DNA of 64,000 nt, taken from assembly GCA_039649115.1 (NCBI GenBank), contig JBBWZQ010000031.1, positions 4,710 through 68,709 of the forward strand. The letters run 5' to 3'. Each line of letters opens with the position of its first letter. The first letter of the stretch is position 1. Under the pieces are notes generated by a model. That model was not told the DNA's origin, searched no databases, and saw nothing but the letters and a program-made list of their open reading frames with translations. Below, in pieces: positions 40,827-48,429 of this stretch. This stretch comes from DATEJJ01 sp039649115 (lineage in GTDB: Bacteria > Actinomycetota > Actinomycetes > Mycobacteriales > Micromonosporaceae). The translations under genes were made by a program, and so were the position numbers.

Positions 40827-40853
40827 TTAGCACTCTCGAACCGACTGTGCTAG
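40827..40853. promoter_or_regulatory. CIRCE element 2 (HrcA operator)
   Basis: TTAGCACTC (40827-40835), nine bases, then CTGTGCTAG (40845-40853). The left arm is a perfect consensus; the right arm has two changes at its 5' end and one at its 3' end. It lies just downstream of the -10 box, about 46 bp centre to centre from CIRCE 1. Confidence 0.88.
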
Positions 40854-40991
40854 CTGGCCGGTGTTCTGCGGCTGGCGACCCGGCCGGTGGCGCCGGCACC
40901 CGCGACGACGGAGCCGCCCGGTCATGTCAGGTATAAACGAGATGCCGGCTGCGGTCGGCTGAAAGAACCAGTACCCCAGGAGGGTATGCCC

Positions 40992-41300
40992 GTGACTACC
41001 GCGACCAAGGTTGCGATCAAGCCGCTCGAGGACCGCATCGTGGTCCAGGCGAACGAGGCGGAGACCACCACGGCGTCGGGCCTGGTGATCCCCGACACTG
41101 CCAAGGAGAAGCCGCAGGAGGGCACTGTCCTCGCTGTCGGCCCGGGCCGCATCGACGACAAGGGCAACCGGGTCCCGATCGACGTGAAGATCGGCGACAC
41201 CGTGCTCTATTCGAAGTACGGCGGCACTGAGGTCAAGTACGCCGGCGAAGAGTACCTGGTGCTCTCCGCCCGCGACGTCCTCGCGATCATCGAGAAGTGA
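40992..41300 (+). CDS. groES: Co-chaperonin GroES
   Basis: A 10-kDa lid of the GroEL chamber. The 102-residue protein has VAIKPLEDRIVVQ, the mobile loop region with ETTTASGLVIPDTAKEKPQEG and the C-terminal YLVLSARDVLAIIE. GTG 40992 is preferred because GGAGG at 40979-40983 lies 8 bases upstream. ATG 40986 would leave only 2. Controlled by the two CIRCE elements. Confidence 0.96.
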   Translation: MTTATKVAIKPLEDRIVVQANEAETTTASGLVIPDTAKEKPQEGTVLAVGPGRIDDKGNRVPIDVKIGDTVLYSKYGGTEVKYAGEEYLVLSARDVLAIIEK

Positions 41301-41301
41301 C

Positions 41302-41371
41302 CTGACGCGGCTCGCCGCGTCAGCAAGAGCGCGCGCCGCCCCGCCTCCCGATCTGTCGGGGTCGGGGCGGC
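41302..41371 (+). promoter_or_regulatory. Two hairpins in the groES-groEL intercistronic region
   Basis: Hairpin 1 is CTGACGCGG (41302-41310) and CCGCGTCAG (41315-41323) with a 4-base loop. Hairpin 2 is GCCGCCCCG (41335-41343) and CGGGGCGGC (41363-41371), enclosing an inner CCCGA/TCGGG stem. In a 154-bp spacer they could serve mRNA processing, stability or partial termination between the two cistrons. Confidence 0.7.
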
Positions 41372-41454
41372 ACTCGCTTGTCCACACCCGGCCGGCGCGT
41401 CCGCACCGGACAACCAGCCGGGCGAGGCAACACCGATAGACAACCGGAGATGAT

Positions 41455-43092
41455 ATGGCGAAGATTCTGAGCTTCTCGGATGACGCGCGGCACCTGCTCG
41501 AGCACGGTGTCAACTCGCTGGCCGACGCGGTCAAGGTGACGCTCGGCCCGAAGGGACGCAACGTCGTCCTCAGCCAGAAGTTCGGGCCCCCCACGATCAC
41601 CAACGACGGCGTGACGATCGCCAAGGAGATCGAGCTGGGCAACCCGTACGAGAACCTCGGTGCCCAGCTGGTCAAGGAGGTGGCCACCAAGACCAACGAC
41701 ATCGCCGGGGACGGCACCACCACGGCGACCGTGCTGGCCCAGGCGATGGTGCGCGAAGGCCTGCGCAACGTGGCGGCCGGAGCCAACCCGAGCGCCCTGA
41801 AGCGGGGCATCGACGCCGCCGCGGCGGCGGTCAGCGACGCCCTGCTCGACAAGGCGATCGAGGTCGCCGGCCGGCAGGAGATCGCGCACGTCGCGACGAT
41901 CTCGGCGCAGGACCCCACGATCGGGGACCTGATCGCGGAGGCGATGGAGAAGGTCGGCCGGGAAGGTGTCATCACCGTCGAGGACGGCTCCACGCTCGCC
42001 ACCGAGCTGGAGGTCACCGAGGGGATGCAGTTCGACAAGGGGTACATCTCCCCGCACTTCGTGACCGACGCCGAGAACGGCGAGGCGATCCTGGAGGACG
42101 CCCACATCCTGGTCACCACGCAGAAGATCAGTTCCATCGAGGAGCTGCTCCCGCTGCTGGAGCAGGTGCTGCAGACCAACAAGCCGCTGCTGATCGTCGC
42201 GGAGGACGTGGACGGGCAGGCGCTGGCGACTCTCGTGGTCAACGCGATCCGCAAGACCATCAAGATCGTCGCGGTGAAGGCCCCGGCCTTCGGCGACCGG
42301 CGCAAGGCCATGCTGCAGGACATCGCGATCCTGACCGGCGGCGAGCTGGTCGCGCCCGAGCTGGGCTACAAGCTCGACTCGGTCGGGCTGGAAGTGCTGG
42401 GCCGGGCCCGCCGCGTGGTGGTCGACAAGGACACCACGACGCTGGTGGACGGCGGCGGCAGCGCCGAGGAGGTGGCCAACCGGGTGGAACAGCTCCGCAA
42501 GGAGGTGGAGGCCTCCGACTCCGACTGGGACAAGGAGAAGCTGAACGAGCGGATCGCGAAGCTCTCCGGCGGGATCGCGGTGATCAAGGTCGGCGCGGCC
42601 ACCGAGGTCGAGCTGCGCGAGAAGCGGCACCGCATCGAGGACGCCATCTCGGCGACCAAGGCGGCCGTCGAGGAGGGCATCGTGCCCGGCGGCGGTGCCG
42701 CGCTGGTGCAGGTGGCGCCGGTACTGGACGCCGCGTTCGCCAGCCGTACCGGCGACGAGGCGACGGGCGTGACGGTCATCGCGAAGGCGCTGGTCGAGCC
42801 GCTGCGCTGGATCGCGCAGAACGCGGGCCACGACGGGTACGTCGTCGTGGAGCGGGTGCGTGCCGGCGAGTGGGGCACCGGCCTGGACGCCGCCACCGGC
42901 CTGTACGTCGACCTGGTGAAGGCCGGCATCGTGGACCCGGTGAAGGTCACCCGCAACGCGGTGACCAACGCCGCCTCGATCGCCGGCCTGCTGCTCACGA
43001 CCGAGAGCCTGGTCGTGGAGAAGCCCAAGGCACCCGAGCCGGCCGCCGCCGGCGGGCACGGCCACGGGCACCAGCACGGTCCCGGTTTCTGA
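41455..43092 (+). CDS. groEL: 60-kDa chaperonin GroEL (His-rich tail, GroEL1 type)
   Basis: An ATP-dependent folding chaperonin of 545 residues. It shows VTLGPKGRNVVL near residue 28, the catalytic NDIAGDGTTTATVLAQ near 82, AVKAPAFGDRRKAMLQDIA near 274 and VPGGGAALVQ near 411. The tail ends in a His/Gly-rich GGHGHGHQHGPGF instead of the Gly-Met repeats of housekeeping GroEL2. That, with linkage to groES, marks the actinobacterial GroEL1 class. The tail may bind metal (inference). A second groEL is expected elsewhere. Confidence 0.97.
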   Translation: MAKILSFSDDARHLLEHGVNSLADAVKVTLGPKGRNVVLSQKFGPPTITNDGVTIAKEIELGNPYENLGAQLVKEVATKTNDIAGDGTTTATVLAQAMVREGLRNVAAGANPSALKRGIDAAAAAVSDALLDKAIEVAGRQEIAHVATISAQDPTIGDLIAEAMEKVGREGVITVEDGSTLATELEVTEGMQFDKGYISPHFVTDAENGEAILEDAHILVTTQKISSIEELLPLLEQVLQTNKPLLIVAEDVDGQALATLVVNAIRKTIKIVAVKAPAFGDRRKAMLQDIAILTGGELVAPELGYKLDSVGLEVLGRARRVVVDKDTTTLVDGGGSAEEVANRVEQLRKEVEASDSDWDKEKLNERIAKLSGGIAVIKVGAATEVELREKRHRIEDAISATKAAVEEGIVPGGGAALVQVAPVLDAAFASRTGDEATGVTVIAKALVEPLRWIAQNAGHDGYVVVERVRAGEWGTGLDAATGLYVDLVKAGIVDPVKVTRNAVTNAASIAGLLLTTESLVVEKPKAPEPAAAGGHGHGHQHGPGF

Positions 43093-43111
43093 CCGGTACC
43101 GGTACCGCGCG

Positions 43112-43149
43112 GAACCGGGTCGCTGGCGGAATCGCCGGTGGCCCGGTTC
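43112..43149 (+). terminator. Hairpin terminator after groEL
   Basis: GAACCGGG (43112-43119) and CCCGGTTC (43142-43149) form the outer stem, with an inner GGCG-GAAT-CGCC stem-loop, starting 20 bases after the groEL stop. GCCCTTTGTC follows; the T-run is weak. Confidence 0.65.
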
Positions 43150-43224
43150 GCCCTTTGTCAGCGACCTATTACAGTCCGGGGTCGGAGCTACCGGCTCCTT
43201 GACTGACCGTCAAGACTGGACGGC

Positions 43225-44757
43225 GTGGGGGAGAATTCGCGTGCCCGCTGGACGGGGCCGGTTGCCGGAGTGGTGGCCGCCGGCGTGGCTCTTGGCGTGG
43301 CCGAACTCGTCGCGGTACTGGCCGGTCCCCGGTCCGCCCCGCTGGTCGCGGTGGGCGGCCTGGTCATCGACCACGTGCCCGGGCCGGTGAAGCAGTTCGC
43401 CACCTCGACGTTCGGCACGCACGACAAGACGGCACTGCTGACCGGTACCACGGTGCTGCTGGCCGCCTTCGGTGCGCTGGTCGGCTGGTTGGCCACCCGG
43501 CGCGTCTGGTACGGGATGGTGGGCATCGCCCTGTTCGGCGTGGTCGGCATCGCCGCGGCGCTGACCCGCTCCGGCGCCCGGGTGACCTACGTGCTGCCCT
43601 CGCTGGTCGGCGCGGCCGCGGCCGGAGCCGCCCTCGACTACCTCCTCCGCCGCGCCGGCTCCACCCCCGAGACGGCCGGCGGCGTGGACGCGGCCGGGCG
43701 GCGGCGGTTCCTCGTCGGCTCCGGCGTGCTGGCCGTCGGGGCCGCGGTGTCCGGGCTGGTGGGCCGGCAGTTGGGCGAGCGCAAGAACGTGTCAACGGCG
43801 CGCAACGCCGTCACGCTGCCCGCGCCGAGCGAGCCCGCGCCCGCGCTGGCCGCCCAGGCCGACCTGCGGATAACCGACCTCGCCCCGTACCTGACCAGCA
43901 ACAAGAAGTTCTATCGCATCGACACGGCGCTGTCCGTGCCGCAGGTTTCCCCGGACACCTGGAAGCTGCGCATCCACGGCCGGGTGGCCCGGCCGATCAC
44001 GCTCACCTACGCACAGTTGCTGGCCCGACCGATGATCGAGCGGTACGTGACCCTGGCGTGCGTCTCCAACGACGTCGGCGGGGACCTGATCGGCAACGCG
44101 AAGTGGCTTGGCGTGCGCATCAAGGACCTGCTGGTGGAGGCCGGCCCGCTGTCCGGCGCCGACCAGGTCGTCGGCCGCTCCGTGGACGGCTTCACCGTCG
44201 GCACCCCCACCGAGGTGCTGCTCGACGGGCGGGACGCGATGCTCGCCGTCGGCATGAACGGGGAACCGTTGCCCGTCGAGCACGGGTTCCCGGTCCGGAT
44301 GGTGGTACCGGGCCTGTACGGGTACGTGTCGGCCACCAAGTGGCTCAGCGAACTGGAGCTCACCAGCTTCGCCGACTACTCCGCATACTGGATACCCCGC
44401 GGCTGGGCGGCCAAGGCGCCGATCAAGACGGAGTCCCGCATCGACGCGCCACGCACCGGAGCCACGATCCGCCAGGCGCAGGTCACCGTCGCCGGGGTCG
44501 CCTGGGCGCAGCACCGCGGCATCTCGAAGGTGGAGGTACGGGTCGACGGCGGCGCCTGGCAGGAGGCCACACTGGCCGCCGTGCCGTCGGTGGACACCTG
44601 GCGCCAGTGGTCCTGGACCTGGCACACCACTCGGGGTCCCCACCGCCTGTCCGTGCGTGCGACGGACAACGGTGGCGCCGCCCAGACAGCCGAAGAGGCG
44701 CCGCCCGCTCCGGACGGCGCCACCGGCTGGCACACCATCGACGTGACGGTGAGTTGA
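43225..44757 (+). CDS. Membrane-anchored sulfite-oxidase-family molybdopterin protein
   Basis: A 510-residue protein. The N-terminal 190 residues contain five or six hydrophobic segments, the last preceded by RRR (RRRFLVGSGVLAVGAAVSG). They are followed by an extracytoplasmic oxidoreductase molybdopterin-binding domain (about 230-400) with the Mo-ligand cysteine C279 in TLACVSNDVGGD. Next is a Mo-co oxidoreductase dimerisation domain (about 410-510). The natural substrate is unknown; the family includes sulfite oxidases and YedY-like reductases. GTG start. A CTTGAC/GTCAAG inverted repeat lies just upstream (43198-43214). Confidence 0.85.
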   Translation: MGENSRARWTGPVAGVVAAGVALGVAELVAVLAGPRSAPLVAVGGLVIDHVPGPVKQFATSTFGTHDKTALLTGTTVLLAAFGALVGWLATRRVWYGMVGIALFGVVGIAAALTRSGARVTYVLPSLVGAAAAGAALDYLLRRAGSTPETAGGVDAAGRRRFLVGSGVLAVGAAVSGLVGRQLGERKNVSTARNAVTLPAPSEPAPALAAQADLRITDLAPYLTSNKKFYRIDTALSVPQVSPDTWKLRIHGRVARPITLTYAQLLARPMIERYVTLACVSNDVGGDLIGNAKWLGVRIKDLLVEAGPLSGADQVVGRSVDGFTVGTPTEVLLDGRDAMLAVGMNGEPLPVEHGFPVRMVVPGLYGYVSATKWLSELELTSFADYSAYWIPRGWAAKAPIKTESRIDAPRTGATIRQAQVTVAGVAWAQHRGISKVEVRVDGGAWQEATLAAVPSVDTWRQWSWTWHTTRGPHRLSVRATDNGGAAQTAEEAPPAPDGATGWHTIDVTVS

Positions 44758-44773
44758 CGCCTGCTGCCCTCGA

Positions 44774-45133
44774 TCAGGCGGCGACGGTCACCGGGCGCAG
44801 CTTCGCTTCGAGCTTCCTGACATCCACCTGACGCCGGTACCGGTCCGCCGCGTCCTCCCAACCCACCGCGAGCAGTCGCAGCCGCTCCGCTTCGGTGAAC
44901 CCACCCCACACGCCGTACGGTTCGTGCGCCTTCAGGGCATGTGCCGCACATTGCGCTCGGACGGGGCATGCCGCGCAGAGCTCCTTGGCCTTGAGCTCTC
45001 GCCGGTTCCGGGAGGAGCCGCGCTCGCCGTCGGGGTGGAAGAACTGCATACTGTCGCGACCCCGACACAAGCCGCTGACCTGCCATTCCCATATATCGGC
45101 GATGGGGCCGGGAAGCCTCTGCACGTTCGCCAT
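44774..45133 (-). CDS. whiD: WhiB-family Fe-S regulator, WhiD/WhiB3 type
   Basis: A 119-residue WhiB-like transcription factor. The [4Fe-4S] cysteines are C23, C53, C56 and C62, followed by the GVWGG turn near 74 and a basic C-terminal region. The N-terminus RLPGPIADIWEWQVSGLCRG and the FFHPDGERG segment match WhiD of Streptomyces and WhiB3 of Mycobacterium rather than WhiB1, WhiB2 or WhiB4. WhiD is needed for late sporulation; WhiB3 is a redox regulator. The ribosome site AGGAGGA precedes ATG 45133. Divergent from the bldM-like gene, as in S. coelicolor. Confidence 0.92.
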   Translation of the reverse strand: MANVQRLPGPIADIWEWQVSGLCRGRDSMQFFHPDGERGSSRNRRELKAKELCAACPVRAQCAAHALKAHEPYGVWGGFTEAERLRLLAVGWEDAADRYRRQVDVRKLEAKLRPVTVAA

Positions 45134-45149
45134 CGCGTTTCCTCCTGCT

Positions 45150-45184
45150 CTCGCTCGTTGAGCGGGTCGATACCCACGAGCGAG
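45150..45184. promoter_or_regulatory. Inverted repeat upstream of whiD
   Basis: CTCGCTCGT (45150-45158) and ACGAGCGAG (45176-45184) form perfect 9-bp arms with a 17-base spacer that itself contains GGGT-CGAT-ACCC. It lies 16 bp upstream of the whiD start, overlapping its ribosome-site region, so it may be a leader hairpin or an operator shared with the divergent bldM-like gene. Confidence 0.5.
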
Positions 45185-45299
45185 CCGATCTACTCATCTG
45201 ACAAAAGCTGAAGATTCGGCATGAATTTGGGCATTCTCGAAAAGTACGTAAGGATCAGGACGTTTTGTGGTCTCCTTCCCAGAGGAGAGGGGTAGCAGA

Positions 45300-46067
45300 G
45301 TGCGTACGGTGCTCGTCTGCGTGCGAACGCCCGTGGCAGCCCGAGCCGTTTCGGCATGTGCCGACCGGCTGGGGGTCGCCGTGGCGGTCCGCACGGCAGT
45401 CTCCGGCGTCGAGGTGATGGCGCGGCTGGCAGAGCGGCCGGCCGATGTCGTCCTGGTGGACACCGCGGTGATCCGCCCCGATCCGGTGGGCTTCGTCCGG
45501 CGGGCCGCCCGGTTCGCGCCCGACGCCGCGATCGTGCTCTTCGGGCCCGAGAACAGCCAGGTCGCGGCGGCCGCCGTGGTGGCCGGTGCGCGCGGGGTGA
45601 TCCGCAGCCGGGACCCGGAGGTGGTGACCTCGGTCGCCAAGACGCTGCTGCTGCTCGCGATGCCGGTGTGGACGCACGCGTCCGCGTCCGGCTCGGCGGG
45701 CACCGCGACACCCCCGGCGGCGGGCCACCCGGCGTCGCCGGCCGGCGCACCGCCGTCGGCGGTCGCCGTCAATCTGCCATCGGTACCGGCGATGCGCGCG
45801 ACCCTGAGTCGGGAACCGATGGTGCCGACCCAGCGCGCCGACCTCTCCCGGGACCCCGGCGAGCCGCGCCGCCCACTGCTCACGGAGCGTGAGCTGCAGG
45901 TCCTGCGTGGGATGGCCGACGGCAAGAGCAACGCCGAGATCGGCCGCGAGCTGTACGTGTCGGAGGACACGGTCAAGACGCACGCCCGGCGGCTGTTCCG
46001 CAAGCTCGGCGCCCGGGACCGGGCACACGCCGTCGCCGCCGGCTTCCGCGCCGGTCTAGTCAGTTAG
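45300..46067 (+). CDS. bldM: BldM-like atypical response regulator (LuxR-type)
   Basis: A 255-residue orphan response regulator. The C-terminal helix-turn-helix (about 195-255: LTERELQVLRGMADGKSNAEIG, then SEDTVKTHARRLFRKLGARDRAHAVA) is nearly that of Streptomyces BldM, which controls aerial hyphae and sporulation genes. The N-terminal receiver is degenerate. The acidic pair after strand 1 is replaced (VCVRTP), and the conserved Lys before the last helices is Arg (VIRSRD), although an Asp remains in VLVDTAV. A Pro/Ala-rich linker of about 70 residues separates the domains, longer than in BldM. GTG 45300 follows GAGAGGGG. No adjacent kinase. Confidence 0.82.
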   Translation: MRTVLVCVRTPVAARAVSACADRLGVAVAVRTAVSGVEVMARLAERPADVVLVDTAVIRPDPVGFVRRAARFAPDAAIVLFGPENSQVAAAAVVAGARGVIRSRDPEVVTSVAKTLLLLAMPVWTHASASGSAGTATPPAAGHPASPAGAPPSAVAVNLPSVPAMRATLSREPMVPTQRADLSRDPGEPRRPLLTERELQVLRGMADGKSNAEIGRELYVSEDTVKTHARRLFRKLGARDRAHAVAAGFRAGLVS

Positions 46068-46115
46068 CTGTGCGAACGCCAGCCGGCCCGCTCTCGCGCC
46101 GCCGCCCGCAGACGG

Positions 46116-46146
46116 CGCGGAGGGTCGTCTACGCGGAGGGTCGTCT
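46116..46146. repeat. 15-bp direct repeat
   Basis: CGCGGAGGGTCGTCT occurs at 46116-46130 and again at 46132-46146, one base apart, in the gap between the convergent bldM-like and DUF5319 genes. Confidence 0.7.
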
Positions 46147-46203
46147 CCAGGGCGGGAACAGGCGCGGGAGCCGCGGTCGCGGAGCGACCGCCGGCCAGCT
46201 CAG

Positions 46204-46602
46204 CTAATCTTCGCCGTCGGCGAGGGCGTCGTGGACGCCGTCCGCGTAACCCCGGGCGTACTCCCACGTCACGTAGTGGTCGGGGTCGGGGTCGTAGGCG
46301 GGCTCGTGCACCCGGGGCCGACCCGAGTCGAGCAGGTGCCGCAGGTTGCCGCGCAGCAGATCCCAGTCGAAGTAGTGCGGTTCGTGGCAGTCCTCGCACT
46401 CGATGACCAGCCCACGGACCCCGACCGGGGTCAGCAACGCCTGGTAGATCTCGAGATCCGCGAGATCCTCCAGCACGTCTTCGCGCTCGGCGGTGGTCAG
46501 CGCGTCGCCGTCCTCGGCGTCCTCGGCCTCGTCGAGGTCGGCCAGCTCGTTGGACGGGTCGCTCGGATCACCGGCGAACGGGTCGATGGGCTCTTCGTGC
46601 AC
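46204..46602 (-). CDS. DUF5319 protein
   Basis: A 132-residue soluble actinobacterial protein of unknown function, homologous to the gene beside guaB2 in M. tuberculosis (Rv3412). The N-terminus is strongly acidic (DLDEAEDAEDGD). The core has ECEDCHEPHYFDWDLLRGNL, where CxxC and His could bind metal, and the family-typical HEPAYDPDPDHYVTWEYARGYADG. The start is GTG 46602; the longer open frame upstream is derived from a non-coding repeat. Divergent from guaB. Confidence 0.85.
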   Translation of the reverse strand: MHEEPIDPFAGDPSDPSNELADLDEAEDAEDGDALTTAEREDVLEDLADLEIYQALLTPVGVRGLVIECEDCHEPHYFDWDLLRGNLRHLLDSGRPRVHEPAYDPDPDHYVTWEYARGYADGVHDALADGED

Positions 46603-46672
46603 GCCTCCACCGTATCGCCGAACGCAGATCAGCGTCGGCCCCAAGCGCGCCAAGCGGCCCAGGTCGCCCCCC

Positions 46673-46780
46673 GGGCGAGCGCAGCCGGGGCCGGGTTTTG
46701 GCGGAGGTGAGCACGCCCCACGCTCTGCGGGCGAGCGCAGCCGGAGCCGGGTTTTGGCGGAGGTGAGCACGCCCCACGCT
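46673..46780. repeat. Two tandem 56-bp-spaced copies of a dispersed repeat, guaB upstream region
   Basis: A 52-bp unit at 46673-46724 is repeated at 46729-46780 with a single mismatch. Read on the minus strand it contains GTGCTCACCTCCGCCAAAA and CGGCTCCGGCTGCG, the same blocks and spacing as the three-copy repeat at 55191-55355 on the plus strand (about 33 of 42 positions identical between copies). Confidence 0.85.
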
Positions 46781-46802
46781 CCCCGGGTCTCCCGGGCCAG
46801 GG

Positions 46803-46836
46803 CGGCCCGGGCACCTGCGCAGGTGGCCCGCCCGGG
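46803..46836. promoter_or_regulatory. Hairpin upstream of guaB
   Basis: A perfect 14-bp palindrome CACCTGCGCAGGTG (46812-46825) is extended by GGG/CCC flanks with a bulge. It lies just before a TAGGAT hexamer (46841-46846) that might be the guaB -10 box. Role unclear. Confidence 0.4.
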
Positions 46837-46898
46837 ATGGGTAGGATGAGGGTCGGCCCGCTTCCGGGAGGATCACCCGCCGCCGAGGGGAACACACC

Positions 46899-48401
46899 GT
46901 GGATGCTTCCGCAATCGATCTTCCCATCGCGGCGCTGCCGCTCGGGCTGACCTTCGACGATGTGCTGTTGCAGCCGGCCGAGTCCGATGTGCTGCCCAGC
47001 GGCGCCTCCACGGCGACGCGGCTGACCCGGGAGATCGAGCTGGCCATCCCGCTTGTCTCCAGCGCGATGGACACCGTCACGGAGGCGCGCATGGCCATCG
47101 CCATGGCCCGCCACGGCGGCATCGGTGTGCTGCACCGCAACCTGTCGATCGAGGACCAGGCGCAGCAGGTCGACCTCGTGAAGCGGTCCGAGGCCGGCAT
47201 GATCACCAACCCGGTGACCTGCTCGCCGGAGGACACGCTGCGCGACGTGGACGCGCTGTGCGCCCGGTTCCGCATCTCCGGTGCGCCGGTGACCTCGGCC
47301 GACGGCTCGCTGCTGGGCATCGTGACCAACCGGGACATGCGCTTCGTCACCGACCCGGGCGCGCTGGTCCGCGACGTGATGACGAAGATGCCGCTGGTCA
47401 CCGCGCCGGTCGGGGTGACCAAGCAGGCGGCCCTGGAGCTGCTGCGCCAGCACAAGGTGGAAAAGCTGCCGCTGGTCGACGAGGCGGGAAAGTTGCGCGG
47501 CCTGATCACGGTCAAGGACTTCACCAAGAGCGAGCAGTTCCCGCACGCGACCAAGGACGGTGCCGGGCGGCTGCGGGTGGCCGCGGCCATCGGCGTGGAC
47601 GACGACCAGTACAAGCGGGCCCGCACGCTGGTCGACGCCGCGGTCGACGTGATCGTGGTGGACGTGGCGCACGGGCACAGCCGGGCGGTCGTCGAGATGG
47701 TCCAGCGGCTGAAGCGGGAGACCGCGGTCGAGGTGGTCGCCGGAAACGTGGCGACCTTCGCGGGGGCACGGGCGATGGTGGAGGCCGGCGCCGACGCCGT
47801 CAAGGTGGGCCTCGGCCCCGGATCCATCTGCACCACCCGGGTGGTCGCCGGGGTGGGGGTACCGCAGATCACGGCGATCATGGAGGCGGCGCGGGCCTGC
47901 CGGCCGGCGGGGGTACCGGTGATCGGCGACGGCGGCATGCAGTACTCGGGTGACATCGCGAAGGCGATCGTCGCCGGTGCCGACACGGTCATGCTCGGCA
48001 GCCTGCTCGCCGGCTGTGAGGAGAGCCCGGGTGAGCTCATCTTCATCAACGGCAAGCAGTACAAGTCATACCGGGGCATGGGCTCGCTGGGCTCGATGCA
48101 GACGCGCGGCGCGAACCGGTCCTACTCGAAGGACCGGTACTTCCAGCACGACGTGGCCTCGGAGGACAAGCTGATACCGGAGGGCATCGAGGGGCAGGTA
48201 CAGTACCGTGGCCCGCTCGGCGCCGTCGCTCACCAGCTGGTCGGTGGCCTGCGGCAGGCCCTCTTCTACTGTGGCTCGTCCTCGATCGCGCAACTGCAGC
48301 GCAAGGGCCAGTTCATCCAGATCACCGCGGCCGGGTTGAAGGAGAGCCACCCGCACGACATCCAGATGACGGTCGAGGCACCCAACTACTACTCGCGCTG
48401 A
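46899..48401 (+). CDS. guaB: IMP dehydrogenase GuaB
   Basis: Oxidises IMP to XMP with NAD, the committed guanine-nucleotide step. The 500-residue TIM barrel has LTFDDVLLQPAES at the start, PLVSSAMDTVTE, two CBS domains at about 100-215, VVDVAHGHS near 253 and the catalytic loop GPGSICTTR with C311. GDGGMQYSGDIAKA and the flap YRGMGS follow. GTG start after GAGGGG. It is followed by its CBS-less paralogue. Confidence 0.97.
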   Translation: MDASAIDLPIAALPLGLTFDDVLLQPAESDVLPSGASTATRLTREIELAIPLVSSAMDTVTEARMAIAMARHGGIGVLHRNLSIEDQAQQVDLVKRSEAGMITNPVTCSPEDTLRDVDALCARFRISGAPVTSADGSLLGIVTNRDMRFVTDPGALVRDVMTKMPLVTAPVGVTKQAALELLRQHKVEKLPLVDEAGKLRGLITVKDFTKSEQFPHATKDGAGRLRVAAAIGVDDDQYKRARTLVDAAVDVIVVDVAHGHSRAVVEMVQRLKRETAVEVVAGNVATFAGARAMVEAGADAVKVGLGPGSICTTRVVAGVGVPQITAIMEAARACRPAGVPVIGDGGMQYSGDIAKAIVAGADTVMLGSLLAGCEESPGELIFINGKQYKSYRGMGSLGSMQTRGANRSYSKDRYFQHDVASEDKLIPEGIEGQVQYRGPLGAVAHQLVGGLRQALFYCGSSSIAQLQRKGQFIQITAAGLKESHPHDIQMTVEAPNYYSR

Positions 48402-48429
48402 GCGCGTGGCGTCTACTTTGGAGTGAGTC

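Larger units (their letters stand above)
40504..40991. promoter_or_regulatory. Divergent regulatory region, xylF and groES
   Basis: A 488-bp stretch. It holds the xylF leader (40504-40560), a relatively A/T-rich region around 40600-40760 with imperfect palindromes (one at 40682-40700), and then the groESL promoter with two CIRCE elements (40781-40853) and the groES leader ending in GGAGG. No gene is apparent. Confidence 0.6.

Noticed and set aside
46603..46770. N-terminal extension of the DUF5319 protein
   Set aside because: The extra codons lie in the dispersed repeat; the conserved protein begins at GTG 46602.
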